64,000 bases of DNA from an uncultured Acetatifactor sp. Lineage in GTDB: Bacteria; Bacillota; Clostridia; Lachnospirales; Lachnospiraceae. The notes under the pieces are model-generated. The model ran no database searches. It was given only the letters and a program-made list of their open reading frames with translations, and was not told the origin of the DNA. A program made the position numbers and the translations under genes. The stretch spans positions 2,375 through 66,374 of the forward strand of contig CAJUJN010000008.1 in the NCBI GenBank assembly GCA_910586775.1. Direction: 5' to 3'. Positions 16,079-25,348 of the stretch are shown here, in pieces. Position 1 is the stretch's first letter. Every line of letters starts with the position of its first letter.

Positions 16079-16299
16079 TCGTTTTATAATGTTGAATTTT
16101 AGAATTTGAGCACATAATTCTGCTATTGTTAATTTCATTATCGCTGTTCAGGCAGCCTGATGGCCTATCATAAACAGGACGCTTCTGTCAATCCATTATG
16201 CCGCTTTTTTGTTTCCTATCGCCGGAGCGCTCGATCATTATACATTCAGGTTGGCAGCTGTTTTCAATCGCAGATATAAATACAGGAGGATTTCCTGCC
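16079..16299. other. Intergenic DNA between divergent cotransporter and MATE genes
   Basis: A+T-rich DNA 5' of the MATE remnant. Beyond the riboswitch promoter I see no gene, and no aptamer on the plus strand. Ribosome site AGGAGGATTTCCTGCC directly precedes ATG 16300. Confidence 0.5.
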
Positions 16300-17193
16300 A
16301 TGAATCAAAAAGAAGTGAATTTATTTACAGAAGGGCCCATAGGCGGCTCCCTGATACGGTTTGCGCTCCCGGTATTGGGAGCCCTGATATTACAGGCCGC
16401 TTACGGCGCCATGGATCTGCTTGTGGCAAGACAGTTCGGAGATGCCACGGGAATCTCCGCAGTGGGGACCGGAAATACCTTTATGCAGATGATCACATTT
16501 GTATTGCGGCGGTATAAGCTTCCCATCTCCTTCTCTCTCAGACAATGCAGGATATACGGCAATGAACTGAAAAAAATACTGAATGTAGGGGTACCCATCG
16601 CTTTGCAGGAAGCGACTGTACAGGTCTCTTTTCTGGTTATTACCACAATCGTCAATCAGATGGGGCTGATGCAGTCCGCAGGCTACGGAGTGTCACAGAA
16701 AATCGTCTCCTTCATCATGCTTGTCCCTTCCGCTACAATGCAGAGCGTTTCTGCTTTTGTGGCCCAGAACATTGGAGCCGGACAGCGCGAACGGGCGAAA
16801 AAGGGCCTGTTTACCGCCATGATAGCGGGCTGCTCTCTTGGGGTGGTTATTTTTCTCGGAGGATTTTTCGGCGGAGGGCTGCTTTCATCCCTTTTCACAA
16901 ACGACGCGGCAGTCATTGCTGAAAGCGCATCCTATTTACACGGATTTTCAGCTGACTGTATTCTTACCTGCATCCTGTTCGGCAGCATTGGTTATTTTAA
17001 CGGGTGCGGGAAAAGCATTCCTGTCATGCTTAAGGGAATCACTTCCGCTTTTCTGATCCGCATACCCGTATCTGTTTTTATGTCCAGGCTTCCGGGAGCA
17101 TCCCTGATGATGGTAGGCTTCGCCACACCGATTACGACGATTTACGGGATACTCTTCTTTGCGGTATGCTTTGCAAGGCTTCGGAAAAAATAA
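16300..17193 (+). pseudogene. MATE efflux protein with large in-frame internal deletion
   Basis: The 297 codons begin as a normal multidrug/MATE exporter (MNQKEVNLFTEGPIGGSLIRF, LILQAAYGAMDLLVARQFG, ISAVGTGNTFMQMITFV). After about residue 66 they jump directly to a sequence normally found past the middle of the family (RRYKLPISFSLRQCRIYG, KKILNVGVPIALQEATVQ) and then run to a normal end (GILFFAVCFARLRKK). Typical MATE proteins have 12 helices and about 450 residues, so roughly 150 residues (about helices 3-6) are missing with the frame kept. Start ATG 16300 has AGGAGG 9 bases upstream. The protein is probably non-functional, unless it pairs with another subunit. It converges with the DUF4132 gene, ending two bases away. 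Confidence 0.8.
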
Positions 17194-17194
17194 A

Positions 17195-20100
17195 TCACTG
17201 CATCCCCACAATCCCTGCAACCTGCAAAGCCACCTCACTGAAATACCGCGGCTCCACTTCCTCCGGCCTGCAGCGGTCCTCCGCCCGGAACATTTCCGGG
17301 CTTTCACCTGCCGCCTTCTTAAACCGGTAAAAATACAGGCATTCCACGGTGACTTCTCCGTTCTCATATCCCACGGATGTCCCGGAAAATGTGAGTTCCG
17401 CGCCGAACCTGCCGTCACTGCGGTAAAAGTTTCTGAAAAATCCCCCGTCCAGCACCTTTCCCCGGAACCACCCTGCACCCAGAAGCTTTCCGGAAAGTGC
17501 CACGGCTTCCAGTTCCCTTCCCTCAAAACGCGTATATGCCGTACCTTCCGCCTCTCCTTGCGCAATGCGGTAAACAGGGCGCCCAAGCTGCACAAAAGGC
17601 TGCGTAACCTCATATTCCTCCAGCTGCCCCTTCCATGCCGCCAGGTCCTGCTCCGACAGTTCCAGGGGATGGACCAGTCCGATTACCGCCGTTTCGGAAA
17701 ATATTCCGTCCAGCCTGTATTCTCTCTCATCCGCAGTGTTAAAGCTGCCGTCTTCCATGTAGCGGAAGGATTCCTGCAATACTCCCCTGTCATATATTCC
17801 CCAGACCAGTCCTGTGGCAAAAGGATGCATGGCAGGATTCCTGACAAAAAGCTCCTTCCACTTCCCAATCTGCCAGCAACGTGATGTCCTCAGGGCCTGT
17901 TCCAGGCGGGGCTTCTGGGTGGCGGCAATGGCCTTCAGCTGTTTTTTGAGCTGTTTCAATTCCTCCTCCGCCGATTTTGCCTTCCCTGCGTCATCCTGTT
18001 TTCCCGGAGCAGGCAGGTTCTTAAACAGATTGCCGTTGCTCCCCCATATTTCCAGTTCCATCCCCTGGGTTAACCGTACCGTGAAGCTGCGGGAGCCATA
18101 GTCCAGATGCCTCTCCATTTTCTGGTCAAAGCCCAGGTCCGGCACCAGCCTGTCCTCCAGCTCTTCCCTGCTGATGCCCAATTGCGCCGCTGCACAGGAA
18201 AGGGCCTTCCCGGCCGCATTCCTGACCTGGCGGAATTTACATTTCCCGGCCATCCGGTCCACTTCGTGAAGTGCCTCCCGGCTGCCGTTCAGGGCCAGCG
18301 CGTTTACGGCTTCAGCCGCTATCGCCCCTCTGGAATGCTCCGCCCAGTCCCCGATCTGACGGGAAAGCACAGGCACCATGGCAGCTCCGCCATGGATGGA
18401 AACCGCATAAAGCACCCAGCGTTTCTTTGCCTCCGCCCCAGTCCGCAGCCATTCCTCATACACCGCCCGCATCCAAAGCGAAAGTTCTTCCGGTACAAGC
18501 GGCTCCGCCAGCTTTTGGGCATCCGGGTTGATTCCCGGCACTTCCATATCTCCATAGGATGCCAGTATGGCAAATATGTATTCACCGGAAGCCGCCCCTC
18601 CGCCGGCCCGGTGCACTTCCGGAAGCTCTACCCTCTGAAGCCACTCCGTTTTCCGCTTTCTTCCGCCTTTGAAAATCTCTGCGGCAAGCCTCTCTTCCGT
18701 TTTCATTGCATTTTGGGCCTGCCCGCCTTCCGCTTCTGCCATTTCCAGTTCTTCCGCCAGTTCCTGCAGAAGGCTCAGCACCTTTTTATTTTTCTCCTGC
18801 CCCAGGGCCTTTTTCACATCCTCCAGAAAGGCGGGCTGCCCCCACTCTCCCAACGCCAGGACGGCGGCTTCCCGTGCTTTGGGCTTTTTCGCCTGAAGCA
18901 GCGCCAGGATCTCCGAAGACCACTCGCCATGTGTCCTGCAGGCTTCCAGGAACAGCCTGCGCACCTCTTTCGATCCATCCTCCGCGCAGGAAAGCATGCT
19001 GTCCTTCCAGGCATCGCTGTCCAGTTTTTCCAATACCCGCAGCCCGAAACAGCGAGAGCTTCCCTTTCCCTGTGAAACAGCTTCCTTCATCCCTGCCATC
19101 CACTGCCCTGTCTCTTCCCTCTGCCGCCTTCCGGCAAAAACTTCCACGCAGAAATCGACGGAAGCCTTCTTCTCCATTTTTTCCTTAATGCCATCGCAGA
19201 TGCCTGCCAATGCCTGAACCTGCATTTTGAGAGGGACCTTTTCTTCCTCCATCATCCGAAGCAGCCCTTCTATCTGTTTCCCCGAAGACAGCAGGGAACC
19301 GTCCTGCGAATCCCGGGATTCCGTTCCGGAATCCGGTTCCGGGCAGGACAGCCAGGCCGAAAACCAGGCTGTATCCTTCCACAGCGCCTCCAGTATTACG
19401 GCACGGCAATACATTGATTTTTCGCCCATTTCCCATAAAAGCGCTATTTTCCCATATCTTTTCTCATCCGGGGAAATATCCTCCCATTCATCCATGCATC
19501 TGTCCAACTCCTCCACGGCGCACTCACCCAGAAGATACCGTCTGGCGGCATCCCTTTGGGAATAGCACCGCAACAGCAGTTCGGAAGCGATTTTCCCCAA
19601 AAGCATCTCCCTCTCAGAAACCTGCAGTTCCCGGTAAAGCGCCGGATTCGCCTCCCTGACGATCTCCATCAGCTGGCGGTACTGCTTCGAATCAGCGCCG
19701 GATACGGCTTTCCGAATCCCCTCCGGGCTTTTCACCGCCATACGCGCCGTTACTTTTCCGCACCCTGCCTGCAGCGCCCACAGGATATATGCCTCATCCA
19801 AAATCGGAAGCATTTCCTCCGTTTCATCCATCCGGGCCTGGAACCAGTCCTCCTCCGTAATCCCCATACACACGTCCAGGGCAAGATTCCTCCCCATGGA
19901 TTTGCAGTCAACTGCCACCATCATCCTGAGCAGGATCTCAAACTTCCCGGAATGCGGAAGCGCCAGAAAAACGCACGCGGTAAACCATGCCGGATTGATA
20001 CCGTTCCTCCGCCCGTGAAAAAGAGACAGAATGCGCCGGGGAAAAGGCGTATCCCTGTTTGCCGTCCGGGCAAACGTCTGGAGGGTTTTCAGCTCATAAG

Positions 20101-20758
20101 ATTCGAAAGCCGCCAGATCCGCCAATGCACAGAGCATATTGTTCCAAAAGCGTTCCACCGTCTCTGCGCCGGCTTCCGCCGTATGATGCAGGTACATGGC
20201 TGTCAGAAGCAGGCGTGCATGGCTTCTCTTTCCCGTACTTGCATAACCGTCACAGTCCCGGCAGAATTCCGCGGCCCGGAGGAAAAGCCCGGGATCATCT
20301 CTGCCCTGCATGCAGAGCTTTCTGGTGCCTTCCGTTTGCCCCCGATACAGCGAGAAGACACACATGCCTGCCCTGACTGCCGCCTTCTGGTCCTCCGCAT
20401 GCTCTCCTGTGCAGAAGGAAAGCAGTTCATCGACAGCCTCAACCCTGACAATATAGTCTCCCGACAGCGCCCTCCATGCCGTTGAACCTCCCACAGCCAC
20501 CAGAAACTTCACAAAGCGCCCCAATTCCTCTTTTCTGCTTTTCTTCCGCAGCCGGTCAGGATATTTCGCATTATCCGGCATAAAAGAAGGTACAACGGAC
20601 AGAAAGTCCGCAGATTCCACTTCTTTCAATATTTCGGGATTTTCCGGCCGGCCCATGTCCAGGTAAGCTTCCGCCAGCTGCCGGTTTTTACCCGACAGCC
20701 TCAGAAGCTTCAGGAATGCCTGCCGCATTTTTTCATCTTTTTCTTCCGGCACTCTCAT
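17195..20758 (-). CDS. DUF4132 (MolR/YehI-like) protein with HEAT-type repeats
   Basis: A large 1187-residue protein with no membrane segment. The middle has HEAT-like helical repeats (KEVRRLFLEACRTHGEW, KAREAAVLALGEWGQ, AEAVNALALNGSREALHEV). The C-terminal third is the DUF4132 domain: KQLKAIAATQKPRLEQALR, then WKELFVRNPAMHPFATGLVW, ALVHPLE-like IGLVHPLELS, and QPFVQLGRPVYR. DUF4132 is often joined to WGR domains or next to VWA/MoxR genes; none is present here. Molecular function is unknown. Start ATG 20758 follows CAGGAGGAAGCTTT. It lies 46 bases after miaB and may be cotranscribed with it. Confidence 0.85.
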   Translation of the reverse strand: MRVPEEKDEKMRQAFLKLLRLSGKNRQLAEAYLDMGRPENPEILKEVESADFLSVVPSFMPDNAKYPDRLRKKSRKEELGRFVKFLVAVGGSTAWRALSGDYIVRVEAVDELLSFCTGEHAEDQKAAVRAGMCVFSLYRGQTEGTRKLCMQGRDDPGLFLRAAEFCRDCDGYASTGKRSHARLLLTAMYLHHTAEAGAETVERFWNNMLCALADLAAFESYELKTLQTFARTANRDTPFPRRILSLFHGRRNGINPAWFTACVFLALPHSGKFEILLRMMVAVDCKSMGRNLALDVCMGITEEDWFQARMDETEEMLPILDEAYILWALQAGCGKVTARMAVKSPEGIRKAVSGADSKQYRQLMEIVREANPALYRELQVSEREMLLGKIASELLLRCYSQRDAARRYLLGECAVEELDRCMDEWEDISPDEKRYGKIALLWEMGEKSMYCRAVILEALWKDTAWFSAWLSCPEPDSGTESRDSQDGSLLSSGKQIEGLLRMMEEEKVPLKMQVQALAGICDGIKEKMEKKASVDFCVEVFAGRRQREETGQWMAGMKEAVSQGKGSSRCFGLRVLEKLDSDAWKDSMLSCAEDGSKEVRRLFLEACRTHGEWSSEILALLQAKKPKAREAAVLALGEWGQPAFLEDVKKALGQEKNKKVLSLLQELAEELEMAEAEGGQAQNAMKTEERLAAEIFKGGRKRKTEWLQRVELPEVHRAGGGAASGEYIFAILASYGDMEVPGINPDAQKLAEPLVPEELSLWMRAVYEEWLRTGAEAKKRWVLYAVSIHGGAAMVPVLSRQIGDWAEHSRGAIAAEAVNALALNGSREALHEVDRMAGKCKFRQVRNAAGKALSCAAAQLGISREELEDRLVPDLGFDQKMERHLDYGSRSFTVRLTQGMELEIWGSNGNLFKNLPAPGKQDDAGKAKSAEEELKQLKKQLKAIAATQKPRLEQALRTSRCWQIGKWKELFVRNPAMHPFATGLVWGIYDRGVLQESFRYMEDGSFNTADEREYRLDGIFSETAVIGLVHPLELSEQDLAAWKGQLEEYEVTQPFVQLGRPVYRIAQGEAEGTAYTRFEGRELEAVALSGKLLGAGWFRGKVLDGGFFRNFYRSDGRFGAELTFSGTSVGYENGEVTVECLYFYRFKKAAGESPEMFRAEDRCRPEEVEPRYFSEVALQVAGIVGMQ

Positions 20759-20803
20759 AAAGCTTCCTCCTGTATTCTGTTTATCGTTTCTGGACAGACG
20801 GTT

Positions 20804-22342
20804 TTAAACGCGATGCCCGATATAGTAAAACCCATGGCACCGGTCCAGGGATACCTGCACCACCCTGCCCACCAAAGAGGCGTCCCCGGGCATATGCACC
20901 ACAGTGTTATTGGAAAGCCTGCCGGTTACCATGGAAACCGGCGCCCCCATCGTATCCTGCGTCCCCATAGCGGCATCCGTTCCTGCGCAGGCTGTCCCGG
21001 AAACGTTTCCTGCCCCGGGATTGCCTTCCCAGGCAGAGTCGTTGGCTTCCTCGATCAGGGCTTCCATGACCCTCCCCTCATACTTTGCCGCCTGGCTGCG
21101 CGCCGTATCCTGCACTGTCTTAAGAAGCCTGTCAAATCCCTGTCTCACCTGTTCCTTCGGGACCTGGTCTTCCATGGCGGCGGCAGGCGTTCCTGTCCGT
21201 TTGGAGTAGATAAAAGTAAACGCATTATCGAACTTCACCCTGCGCACCACATCGATGGTCTCTTCCAGATCCTCCGGCGTCTCGCCCGGAAATCCCACAA
21301 TGATATCCGTGGTGATGGCGATATCCGGTATCCTGTCACGGATGCGCTGCGCAAGCTCCAGGTACTGCTCCTTCGTATAACGCCTGTTCATCCTCTCCAG
21401 GATGCGCGTGGAGCCGGACTGCAGAGGCAGGTGCAGATGACGGCAGATTTTCTCCGACTGCGCCATCACCTCTATCAGCTCGTCCGAAAGGTCTTTGGGA
21501 TGGGAAGTCATGAAACGGATCCGCTTCAGCCCGTCAATCTTCTCCACCTCACGGAGAAGCTGTGCAAAAGTTATGGGGTTGTCCAGATTTTTCCCGTAGG
21601 AATTCACATTCTGGCCCAACAGCATGACTTCCACTACGCCGTCAGCCACAAGCCGCCTGATTTCTTCCAGAATGTCCTCCGGTTTCCGGTTGCGCTCCCT
21701 CCCCCTTACATAGGGGACGATGCAGTAGCTGCAGAAATTGTTGCAGCCGAACATGATGTTGATTCCGGACTTAAAGGGGTATTTACGTTCTGCCGGCAAG
21801 TCTTCAACGATTTTATCCGTATCCTTCCAGATGTCAACGACCATGCCCTCCGTCTCATGGGAAGCGTATAATAATTCCGCAAATTTATAGATATTGTGGG
21901 TACCGAATACCAGGTCCACAAAGGAATAGCTTTTACGCAGTTTTTCAATCACCTCCGGCTCCTGCATCATGCAGCCGCAGAGGGCAATTTTCATGCCCGG
22001 GTTCCGCCGCTTATGTCCGCCCAGTTCGCCGAGCCTGCCATACACTCTCTGGTTAGCGTTATCCCGGACAGTACAGGTATTGAAGATGACGAAATCCGCC
22101 TTTTCGTTATCGATGAGCTGATATCCCGCCTTCTCCAGAATGCCTGCCAGTTTTTCCGAGTCCCTGGCATTCATCTGGCAGCCGAATGTGGTCACACAGG
22201 CAGTGGGACGGCGTCCGTTCTTCTGCTCAAAATCCCTCACCCACTCCCGGCATCTTGCCATAAAGTAGTACTGTCTAAACGGCTCCTCTGCGGGAGGCTC
22301 TGAATTTATATCTATTATATCTAAATCGATTTCATTATACAT
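20804..22342 (-). CDS. miaB: tRNA-2-methylthio-N6-dimethylallyladenosine synthase with insertion
   Basis: Radical SAM methylthiotransferase that adds the 2-methylthio group to i6A37 of tRNAs. The UPF0004 domain carries the cluster Cys residues (TTFGCQMNARDSEK, FNTCTVRDNA, LCGCMMQEPEV). The radical-SAM motif is CxxxCxxC in FGCNNFCSYCIVPYVRGRE. The C-terminal TRAM domain is recognisable (VTGRLSNNTVVHMPGDASL). The N-terminus has an extra 40 residues, common in Clostridia. An unusual insertion of about 35 residues rich in G, A, T and M (NDSAWEGNPGAGNVSG onward) splits the TRAM domain between EALIEEAN and MVTGRLSNN. Start ATG 22342; its ribosome site is weak (AAGAGAA). Confidence 0.95.
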   Translation of the reverse strand: MYNEIDLDIIDINSEPPAEEPFRQYYFMARCREWVRDFEQKNGRRPTACVTTFGCQMNARDSEKLAGILEKAGYQLIDNEKADFVIFNTCTVRDNANQRVYGRLGELGGHKRRNPGMKIALCGCMMQEPEVIEKLRKSYSFVDLVFGTHNIYKFAELLYASHETEGMVVDIWKDTDKIVEDLPAERKYPFKSGINIMFGCNNFCSYCIVPYVRGRERNRKPEDILEEIRRLVADGVVEVMLLGQNVNSYGKNLDNPITFAQLLREVEKIDGLKRIRFMTSHPKDLSDELIEVMAQSEKICRHLHLPLQSGSTRILERMNRRYTKEQYLELAQRIRDRIPDIAITTDIIVGFPGETPEDLEETIDVVRRVKFDNAFTFIYSKRTGTPAAAMEDQVPKEQVRQGFDRLLKTVQDTARSQAAKYEGRVMEALIEEANDSAWEGNPGAGNVSGTACAGTDAAMGTQDTMGAPVSMVTGRLSNNTVVHMPGDASLVGRVVQVSLDRCHGFYYIGHRV

Positions 22343-22601
22343 TTCTCTTGACTTTTTTCCCTTTCCAACATATAATATACAAAAAGAAGCGGGTTTTTTA
22401 CCGTACAGCTTTATGGCTCAAGCGGGGTGCTCGTTTCTTTTTTATGCTTATAATATCATAAATACAGCTTTCCATTTTCAGAATGTCTTATCACCAACTC
22501 TGCATGAAATTACCAGCCAGGAAATCCCTGCTCTGTCAGCACTGCCGTCTACAGAGCAGGGATTCGGACATGCCCACTGTCCAATGTTTTCATTATAACA
22601 A
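22343..22601. other. Intergenic region with 14-bp hairpin between alsT and miaB
   Basis: A perfect 14-bp inverted repeat AATCCCTGCTCTGT/ACAGAGCAGGGATT (22523-22536 and 22551-22564) with a 14-base loop lies 38 bases past the symporter stop. No T-tract follows on either strand, so it may be an mRNA stabiliser or a poor terminator. The remainder is A+T-rich miaB leader; no other feature seen. Confidence 0.6.
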
Positions 22602-24272
22602 TCAATATCTGGCATGTAAAGCCTTTTTTCTGCCCCCGGTCCTCTCATCATGCGCTGTCCGCTTCTCTCCGGGCACCGTGTATGCCCGGATTTCCCTGCA
22701 TGCTTTGCCCGACAGGGCCAGTACGCAGATGAGATTGGGTACCGCCATCAGGGCATTGCAGATATCCGAAAAATTCCAGACGGTTTCCAGGGACGAAATG
22801 CAGCCCAGGAAAGCAGTCAGCCCGTAGGCAAAGCGGTACCAGAGGTTATATCTGGACTTGCCGCCCATAAGATATTCGAAAGCCCGTTCTCCCTGATACG
22901 CCCAACCGATGATCGTGGCAAAGGCAAACAGTACGATACAGATGCTCACAAAACTGCCGCCCCAGTCTCCTAATGTAGTCCTGAAAGCCGCCAGCGTGAG
23001 AGCTGTTCCGGTAAGGGCGTTTCCGGCCGCGTCCGTACAGCCCAACACGCCGGATGCCGCAAAGGCAAGCCCCGTGATGGTACAGACCACTACCGTATCC
23101 AGAAACACTCCCGTCATACTGATGTATCCCTGTCTGATATAATCCTCCGTATCCGCAGCTGCCGTGGTGATGCCGGAAGCCCCCAGTCCCGCTTCGTTGG
23201 AAAAAATGCCTCTGGATACCCCCCAACGAAGAGACTGGAAAGCAGTCACCGTGACGCTGCCGAATATCCCCCCTGACACAGCCTCCGGATAAAAAGCCGC
23301 TGTCAGGATTCCTGCCACTGCTCCCGGCAGGTTCTGCCAGTGTGTCACAATCACAGCCAGTGCTCCGACCAGATAGAACACGCCCATAAACGGCACCAAC
23401 ACTTGGGTCACCTTTCCAATAACGCTGATTCCGCCGAGCACCACCAGAATCGTGACTATTGTCAAAAGCAACCCGGTATTTTCCTTTGGCACACCGAAAG
23501 AAACCCATATGGCATCTGCGATGGAATTGGACTGGGTCATGTTTCCCATGCCGAAGGAAGCCGTCACCGCAAACAGCGCAAATAAAAATCCCAGTACTCG
23601 CCCGGCTGTCTTATTGGGAAAGCCATGAAGACATGTGTACATGGGTCCTCCGGCAATCTCTCCCCTGTCATTCTTTCCCCTGTACTTCACCGCCAGCATG
23701 CTCTCCACCAGTTTGGTAGCCATCCCGATGATACTGGTTGCCACCATCCAGAATAAGGCGCCCGGCCCGCCTAATACCATTGCCGTAGCCACACCCACAA
23801 TATTCCCGATTCCAAGCGTTGTAGCCAGTTCTGTAGTCAGCGATGCCAGGGAAGAAACCTTTCCTCCTTTCGAAGCCTGCCTCTTCCCTGAAGACACCTT
23901 TCCTGCCACTTTCTTTCCGGAAATTCTTCCGGCATAAGCCCTGTCCCGTCTGCTGTCGCCTGCAAAACTACGGCCTGCGCCATCCTCCGTAAACCTCCTG
24001 CCGGAAAGCTGCTTTCGGGTATCCGCCCCGCCGTCCCCGTCTCTCTGCTCAGTTTCCAGCCCAAAGGCACACCGCAGCGCAAATTTCAGATTTTTCAGCG
24101 GCAGCATATCCAGACGCAGCATCAGATAACACCCGCTTCCCAGCAGAAGCGCCAGCATCCATGGACCCCATACCAGATTATCCAGATATTCTATAAACTG
24201 GTCCAGAATGGTTCCTCCCAGAACCGCCTTCTCCAACATCCTATGTACAAGAATGCTTTTCACTAAATTCAC
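22602..24272 (-). CDS. Sodium:alanine/glycine symporter (AGCS family) with lysine/glycine-rich insertion
   Basis: A 556-residue integral membrane protein of the AGCS/AlsT family, importing alanine or glycine with Na+. Hallmarks are TTELATTLGIGNIVGVATAM, GGPGALFWMVATSIIGMATK, ESMLAVKYRGKN, GGPMYT and SNEAGLGASGITTAAADT. Between the first transmembrane part (KNLKFALRCAFGLE) and KVSSLASLTT about 70 charged residues are inserted (TEQRDGDGGADTRKQ through KRQASKGG); the family normally has a short loop here. The GTG at 24272 is given as start; ATG 24239 (MLEKAVLGGTILD) is equally plausible and neither has a strong ribosome site. It lies 53 bases after the preceding membrane-protein gene on the same strand. 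Confidence 0.9.
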   Translation of the reverse strand: MNLVKSILVHRMLEKAVLGGTILDQFIEYLDNLVWGPWMLALLLGSGCYLMLRLDMLPLKNLKFALRCAFGLETEQRDGDGGADTRKQLSGRRFTEDGAGRSFAGDSRRDRAYAGRISGKKVAGKVSSGKRQASKGGKVSSLASLTTELATTLGIGNIVGVATAMVLGGPGALFWMVATSIIGMATKLVESMLAVKYRGKNDRGEIAGGPMYTCLHGFPNKTAGRVLGFLFALFAVTASFGMGNMTQSNSIADAIWVSFGVPKENTGLLLTIVTILVVLGGISVIGKVTQVLVPFMGVFYLVGALAVIVTHWQNLPGAVAGILTAAFYPEAVSGGIFGSVTVTAFQSLRWGVSRGIFSNEAGLGASGITTAAADTEDYIRQGYISMTGVFLDTVVVCTITGLAFAASGVLGCTDAAGNALTGTALTLAAFRTTLGDWGGSFVSICIVLFAFATIIGWAYQGERAFEYLMGGKSRYNLWYRFAYGLTAFLGCISSLETVWNFSDICNALMAVPNLICVLALSGKACREIRAYTVPGEKRTAHDERTGGRKKALHARY

Positions 24273-24325
24273 AAAAACCCCTTGTATTTTTCCGTTTTTC
24301 TAAATATATAAGTACAAGGCCGTAT

Positions 24326-25348
24326 TTATGCGAATTCCGGAATCATTTCGTAAATCTGGCGTATTCCCATCGTGGTATTGGGAAATAAATAGAATTTATT
24401 TTTTTCCTGTTCCTCAATATCCAGTAACACATCGAGTTCAGCTTCCCCATAGGGAAGCTGAAAGCGGATTCTGTTCTCTGTCTCATTCTGATAGGTGAAT
24501 ACATTATTCAGTATCTGCCTTCTCGCTTCATCTTCATCATGGATACTGATTTCCGTCTCATATGAAGCGGGGCCGGAATCCACACTATTCACATCAATTC
24601 CCATTTGCTCCGCCCAAAGAAGGACTTCTTTCATATCATCTGATATTGCCTCATAATACGCCGCAAAATATGTCCATGCCTCAATGGTTCTGTCTCCATA
24701 CCGCAGCATTTCCATAAATTCCTTATAGTTAGAAATGCTTCCGGACAAAGAGCTGCCTTCCATCTTTATACCGTAAATGGTGCCGTCTTCCGCATCTGCC
24801 AGCAATTTGAAAATCCCTCCATCATCATCCTGCATTTCAATATACCATAAGATGAAATTTACCCCTTCTTCAAAATTATCGCTGTAAATCACATACTGCT
24901 TCCATGATACGACAGAATAGTAGTCCCCCAATACTTCAAAGGGAATCAGCCAATAGGTGAATCCCTGCATATAGTCCTGGTACAGACCCTTGTCCGAATA
25001 TAAGTAATCCGTCAGCTCGTCACTCACTGTCAGGTTCTGCGAGGTCACGTAATACTTTTTGTTTTCTTCCAGTCCCTGAGCATAATTCTGCATTCTTGCA
25101 GCCAGCGACCTCTCGTAGGCCGTGCTGAGAGACTCCACATTCATGCTTTCCCGTTGCCTCAGGGTGGTATCGTTGCATAGAATATTATCTTCCACCCTGA
25201 ATATAAGCTGCGGAAGAAAAAGAGCGGCCATCACTACGATTACAATGACGAGGAATTCTGCTGCATAACAGGAAAATCTGTGTCTGTCCGTCTGGGGCTT
25301 CTTTTTCTTTCGAATGCTTTTCCTTCCGCTGCAATTTGATTTTGTCAT
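24326..25348 (-). CDS. Membrane-anchored protein coupled to a sensor kinase; family unknown
   Basis: 340 residues: a basic cytoplasmic start (RKSIRKKKKPQTDRHRF), one membrane anchor (AAEFLVIVIVVMAALFLP), and a large, acidic outer domain with aromatic segments (YMQGFTYWLIPFEVLGDYY, IEAWTYFAAYYEAISDDM). Its start ATG overlaps the kinase stop by four bases, so it is translationally coupled as the third gene of an OmpR-type system. The geometry (one anchor, outer domain) resembles accessory regulators such as YycH/YycI, but I see no sequence match and do not assign it. It could be a ligand-binding partner of the kinase. Confidence 0.75.
   Translation of the reverse strand: MTKSNCSGRKSIRKKKKPQTDRHRFSCYAAEFLVIVIVVMAALFLPQLIFRVEDNILCNDTTLRQRESMNVESLSTAYERSLAARMQNYAQGLEENKKYYVTSQNLTVSDELTDYLYSDKGLYQDYMQGFTYWLIPFEVLGDYYSVVSWKQYVIYSDNFEEGVNFILWYIEMQDDDGGIFKLLADAEDGTIYGIKMEGSSLSGSISNYKEFMEMLRYGDRTIEAWTYFAAYYEAISDDMKEVLLWAEQMGIDVNSVDSGPASYETEISIHDEDEARRQILNNVFTYQNETENRIRFQLPYGEAELDVLLDIEEQEKNKFYLFPNTTMGIRQIYEMIPEFA

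Noticed and set aside
22523..22564. Rho-independent terminator after the symporter
   Set aside because: The 14-bp stem is strong but no T-tract follows on either strand, so it is described only as a hairpin.
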